NCBI GenBank assembly: GCA_021736785.1
Contig: JAIPFF010000048.1
Location: 1 to 42,655 of the forward strand
Reading direction: 5' to 3'
Source: Thiohalocapsa sp.
GTDB lineage: Bacteria; Pseudomonadota; Gammaproteobacteria; Chromatiales; Chromatiaceae
Length of the DNA stretch: 42,655 nt
In this document: piece by piece, positions 41,486 to 42,655 of the stretch
How the letters are laid out: each line of letters opens with the position of its first letter
How positions within the stretch are numbered: the stretch's first letter is position 1
Made by a program: the position numbers and the translations under genes
Notes under the pieces: model-generated
The model's input: the letters and a program-made list of their open reading frames with translations, nothing else
The model's database searches: none
Told to the model about the DNA's origin: nothing

Positions 41486-42601
41486 TCAGCGGCGATCGGA
41501 ATCGCGCGTTCCGCAAAGCTCGATCACTCGCTCGGCGCCCGGGCGGGTCTCTTCTCCGGACGGTAGCGGCGCCTCCGGATTCCGCAGCCAAGCGGCGATA
41601 TCGGTGCGCACCCGCGCGCCTTGGCGGTCGCGCGTGAGCATGTGCCAACCGTGCCGGTAGAGCACCAGACGCATGTCCGGTCTATCCGGCAGCCGCCGCA
41701 GCAAGCGGCAGAAGGCCGTTTTCGGGATGATGTCGTCGCGTTCGCCGTACAGCAGCAGTACCGGCCCGCTCAGTCGCGCGGAGGCGTCCATCGCCCGGTC
41801 CATCAAGTTGGTCACGCCGTAGAGCGCATCGACGCGCGTGGATTTGATGATCAACGGGTCAGCCGACATGGCGCGCAGCATGGCCAGGTTGTCCGTGGGG
41901 TGAATCGCTACCCCGTCGCCGGTCAGTCGCATGCCGGGCGCGAGCCGAGCGAGTGCGTCGAGGAGCACGCGTTGCGGCCCGGGCATCGTGTCGCGTGACC
42001 AGACCGCCGGCGCGATCAGCACGGCGCCGTCCACATGCGCCCGCGTGCGCGATGTCTCGGGCACCGCCATCCCGGCCCGTCTCCCGGAGCCGGCATCGGC
42101 GCCCGGGGCGGCGAGGACGTTGATGGCGACCGCGGCGCCCATGCTGTCGCCGACCAGATAGATGCGCGCTCGGGGGTGTCGCTCGCGCAGCAGCGCCGCC
42201 ATCATGCGGGCATCGTCGATCAAGCGCTCGCTGCCGTGCCAGCGCCGGCGCAGCGCGGAGGCGCCGAACCCGCGTTGGTCGAGTGCATAGGTCTTGATGC
42301 CTTCGGCGGCCAGGTGGCGCGCGAGCCGCTCGAAGGCCGCGGCATAGTCATTGAAGCCATGCAGGGCGAGCACGACGATTTCGTCGTCGCCCGACGTGCC
42401 CGACACGCCGGCCGGCGTCGGCCAGGTTCGCACGGGCAGCCAGTAGCCATCCGGCATGCGGGCGGCAGTGCGATAGAGCCCCGGCTCGGCGTCGGCCGAG
42501 GGCGCCTCGACGATGCGCGGACCGGTGCAGCCTGCGCCGAGCGCCAGGATTGCCGCGAGCGCCCCGCACGCGGCGATGCGCACGCAGCGGCGACGGGGCA
42601 T
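41486..42601 (-). CDS. Lysophospholipase-like alpha/beta hydrolase lipoprotein
   Basis: A 371-aa exported hydrolase. The N-terminus RRRCVRIAACGALAAILALG ends in the lipobox GAGC, so it should be lipidated. The fold core shows VVLALHGFNDYAAAFERLAR, TYALDQRGFGAS, the nucleophile YLVGDSMGAAVAINVL and an Asp/His pair (LLLYGERDDIIP; YRHGWHMLTRD), matching monoglyceride lipase/lysophospholipase (Hydrolase_4, PldB-like). It likely cleaves lysophospholipids or monoacylglycerols in the envelope. No Shine-Dalgarno is clear before ATG 42601. Upstream, 54 bases to the window end hold nothing identifiable. Confidence 0.92.
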   Translation of the reverse strand: MPRRRCVRIAACGALAAILALGAGCTGPRIVEAPSADAEPGLYRTAARMPDGYWLPVRTWPTPAGVSGTSGDDEIVVLALHGFNDYAAAFERLARHLAAEGIKTYALDQRGFGASALRRRWHGSERLIDDARMMAALLRERHPRARIYLVGDSMGAAVAINVLAAPGADAGSGRRAGMAVPETSRTRAHVDGAVLIAPAVWSRDTMPGPQRVLLDALARLAPGMRLTGDGVAIHPTDNLAMLRAMSADPLIIKSTRVDALYGVTNLMDRAMDASARLSGPVLLLYGERDDIIPKTAFCRLLRRLPDRPDMRLVLYRHGWHMLTRDRQGARVRTDIAAWLRNPEAPLPSGEETRPGAERVIELCGTRDSDRR

Positions 42602-42655
42602 GACCGCGGCCGCCGCGCCCCGCCTGCGCGCCGCCGGGGCGCACGCGCCGGGGCG

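Overview
The window is a 42.7-kb piece of a GC-rich bacterial chromosome. Genes are densely packed on both strands, with no tRNA, rRNA, insertion sequence, integrase or CRISPR array that I can see. Gene content points to a gammaproteobacterium, probably a Chromatiales/Ectothiorhodospiraceae-like sulfur or halophilic lineage: an Isp-type [NiFe] hydrogenase (order hynS-isp1-isp2-hynL), a betaine-type BCCT carrier, a gamma-type CCA-adding enzyme, TcdA, a DUF2058 protein and the PEP-synthase regulator. The taxonomic placement is inference from families, not from a marker gene.

Layout. 0.1-2.5 kb: an Ala/Pro-rich unknown, a glyoxalase-II-like hydrolase and an RDD membrane protein (all minus). 2.6-7.2 kb: a FixL/FixJ-like two-component pair with ATGA overlap, then a UMF1-type MFS carrier. 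7.4-9.8 kb: DUF2939 protein and BCCT transporter (minus), then a 667-base gene-free stretch. 10.5-12.5 kb: DUF4126 membrane protein overlapping cca. 12.5-17.5 kb: a DUF3530-like/TlpA fusion, a PH-domain membrane protein with a solute-binding protein, and an ABC exporter. 17.7-22 kb: YdcH-like, OmpH/Skp-like, DUF2058, NYN-LOTUS, TatD and TcdA. 22.2-23.7 kb: a dihydrolipoamide-dehydrogenase-like flavoprotein ended by a strong terminator.

23.8-30.7 kb is the hydrogenase region. The minus-strand operon reads hynD - HupH-like - hynS - isp1 - isp2 - hynL, with hypC divergent from hynD and an unrecognised 154-aa gene beyond it. Small and large subunits form the H2-oxidising module; Isp1 (cytochrome b) and Isp2 (HdrD-like Fe-S protein) should pass electrons to the quinone or thiol pool. 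HynD trims the large subunit, and HypC and the HupH-like protein assist maturation.

31-38.7 kb: ppsR; a tiny two-helix membrane protein; an unusual fusion of a Clp1/Grc3-like P-loop polynucleotide-kinase domain with a complete RNase Z-like metallo-beta-lactamase domain; a lipoprotein; a small lipase-like hydrolase; and the three-gene proton-translocating transhydrogenase operon pntAA-pntAB-pntB behind a good sigma70-type promoter. 38.7-42.6 kb: an acyltransferase, three small minus-strand genes (77-aa unknown, 129-aa unknown, DUF4342) and a lysophospholipase-like lipoprotein.

The strongest candidate for something new is the kinase/RNase Z fusion at 32331-34295. It joins in one chain the two activities (RNA 5'-end phosphorylation and RNA endonuclease cleavage) that eukaryotic Grc3-Las1 combines as a complex. 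Secondary leads are the DUF3530-TlpA fusion whose hydrolase nucleophile is replaced, the conserved-looking unknown next to the hydrogenase genes, and structured elements inside the hydrogenase operon.
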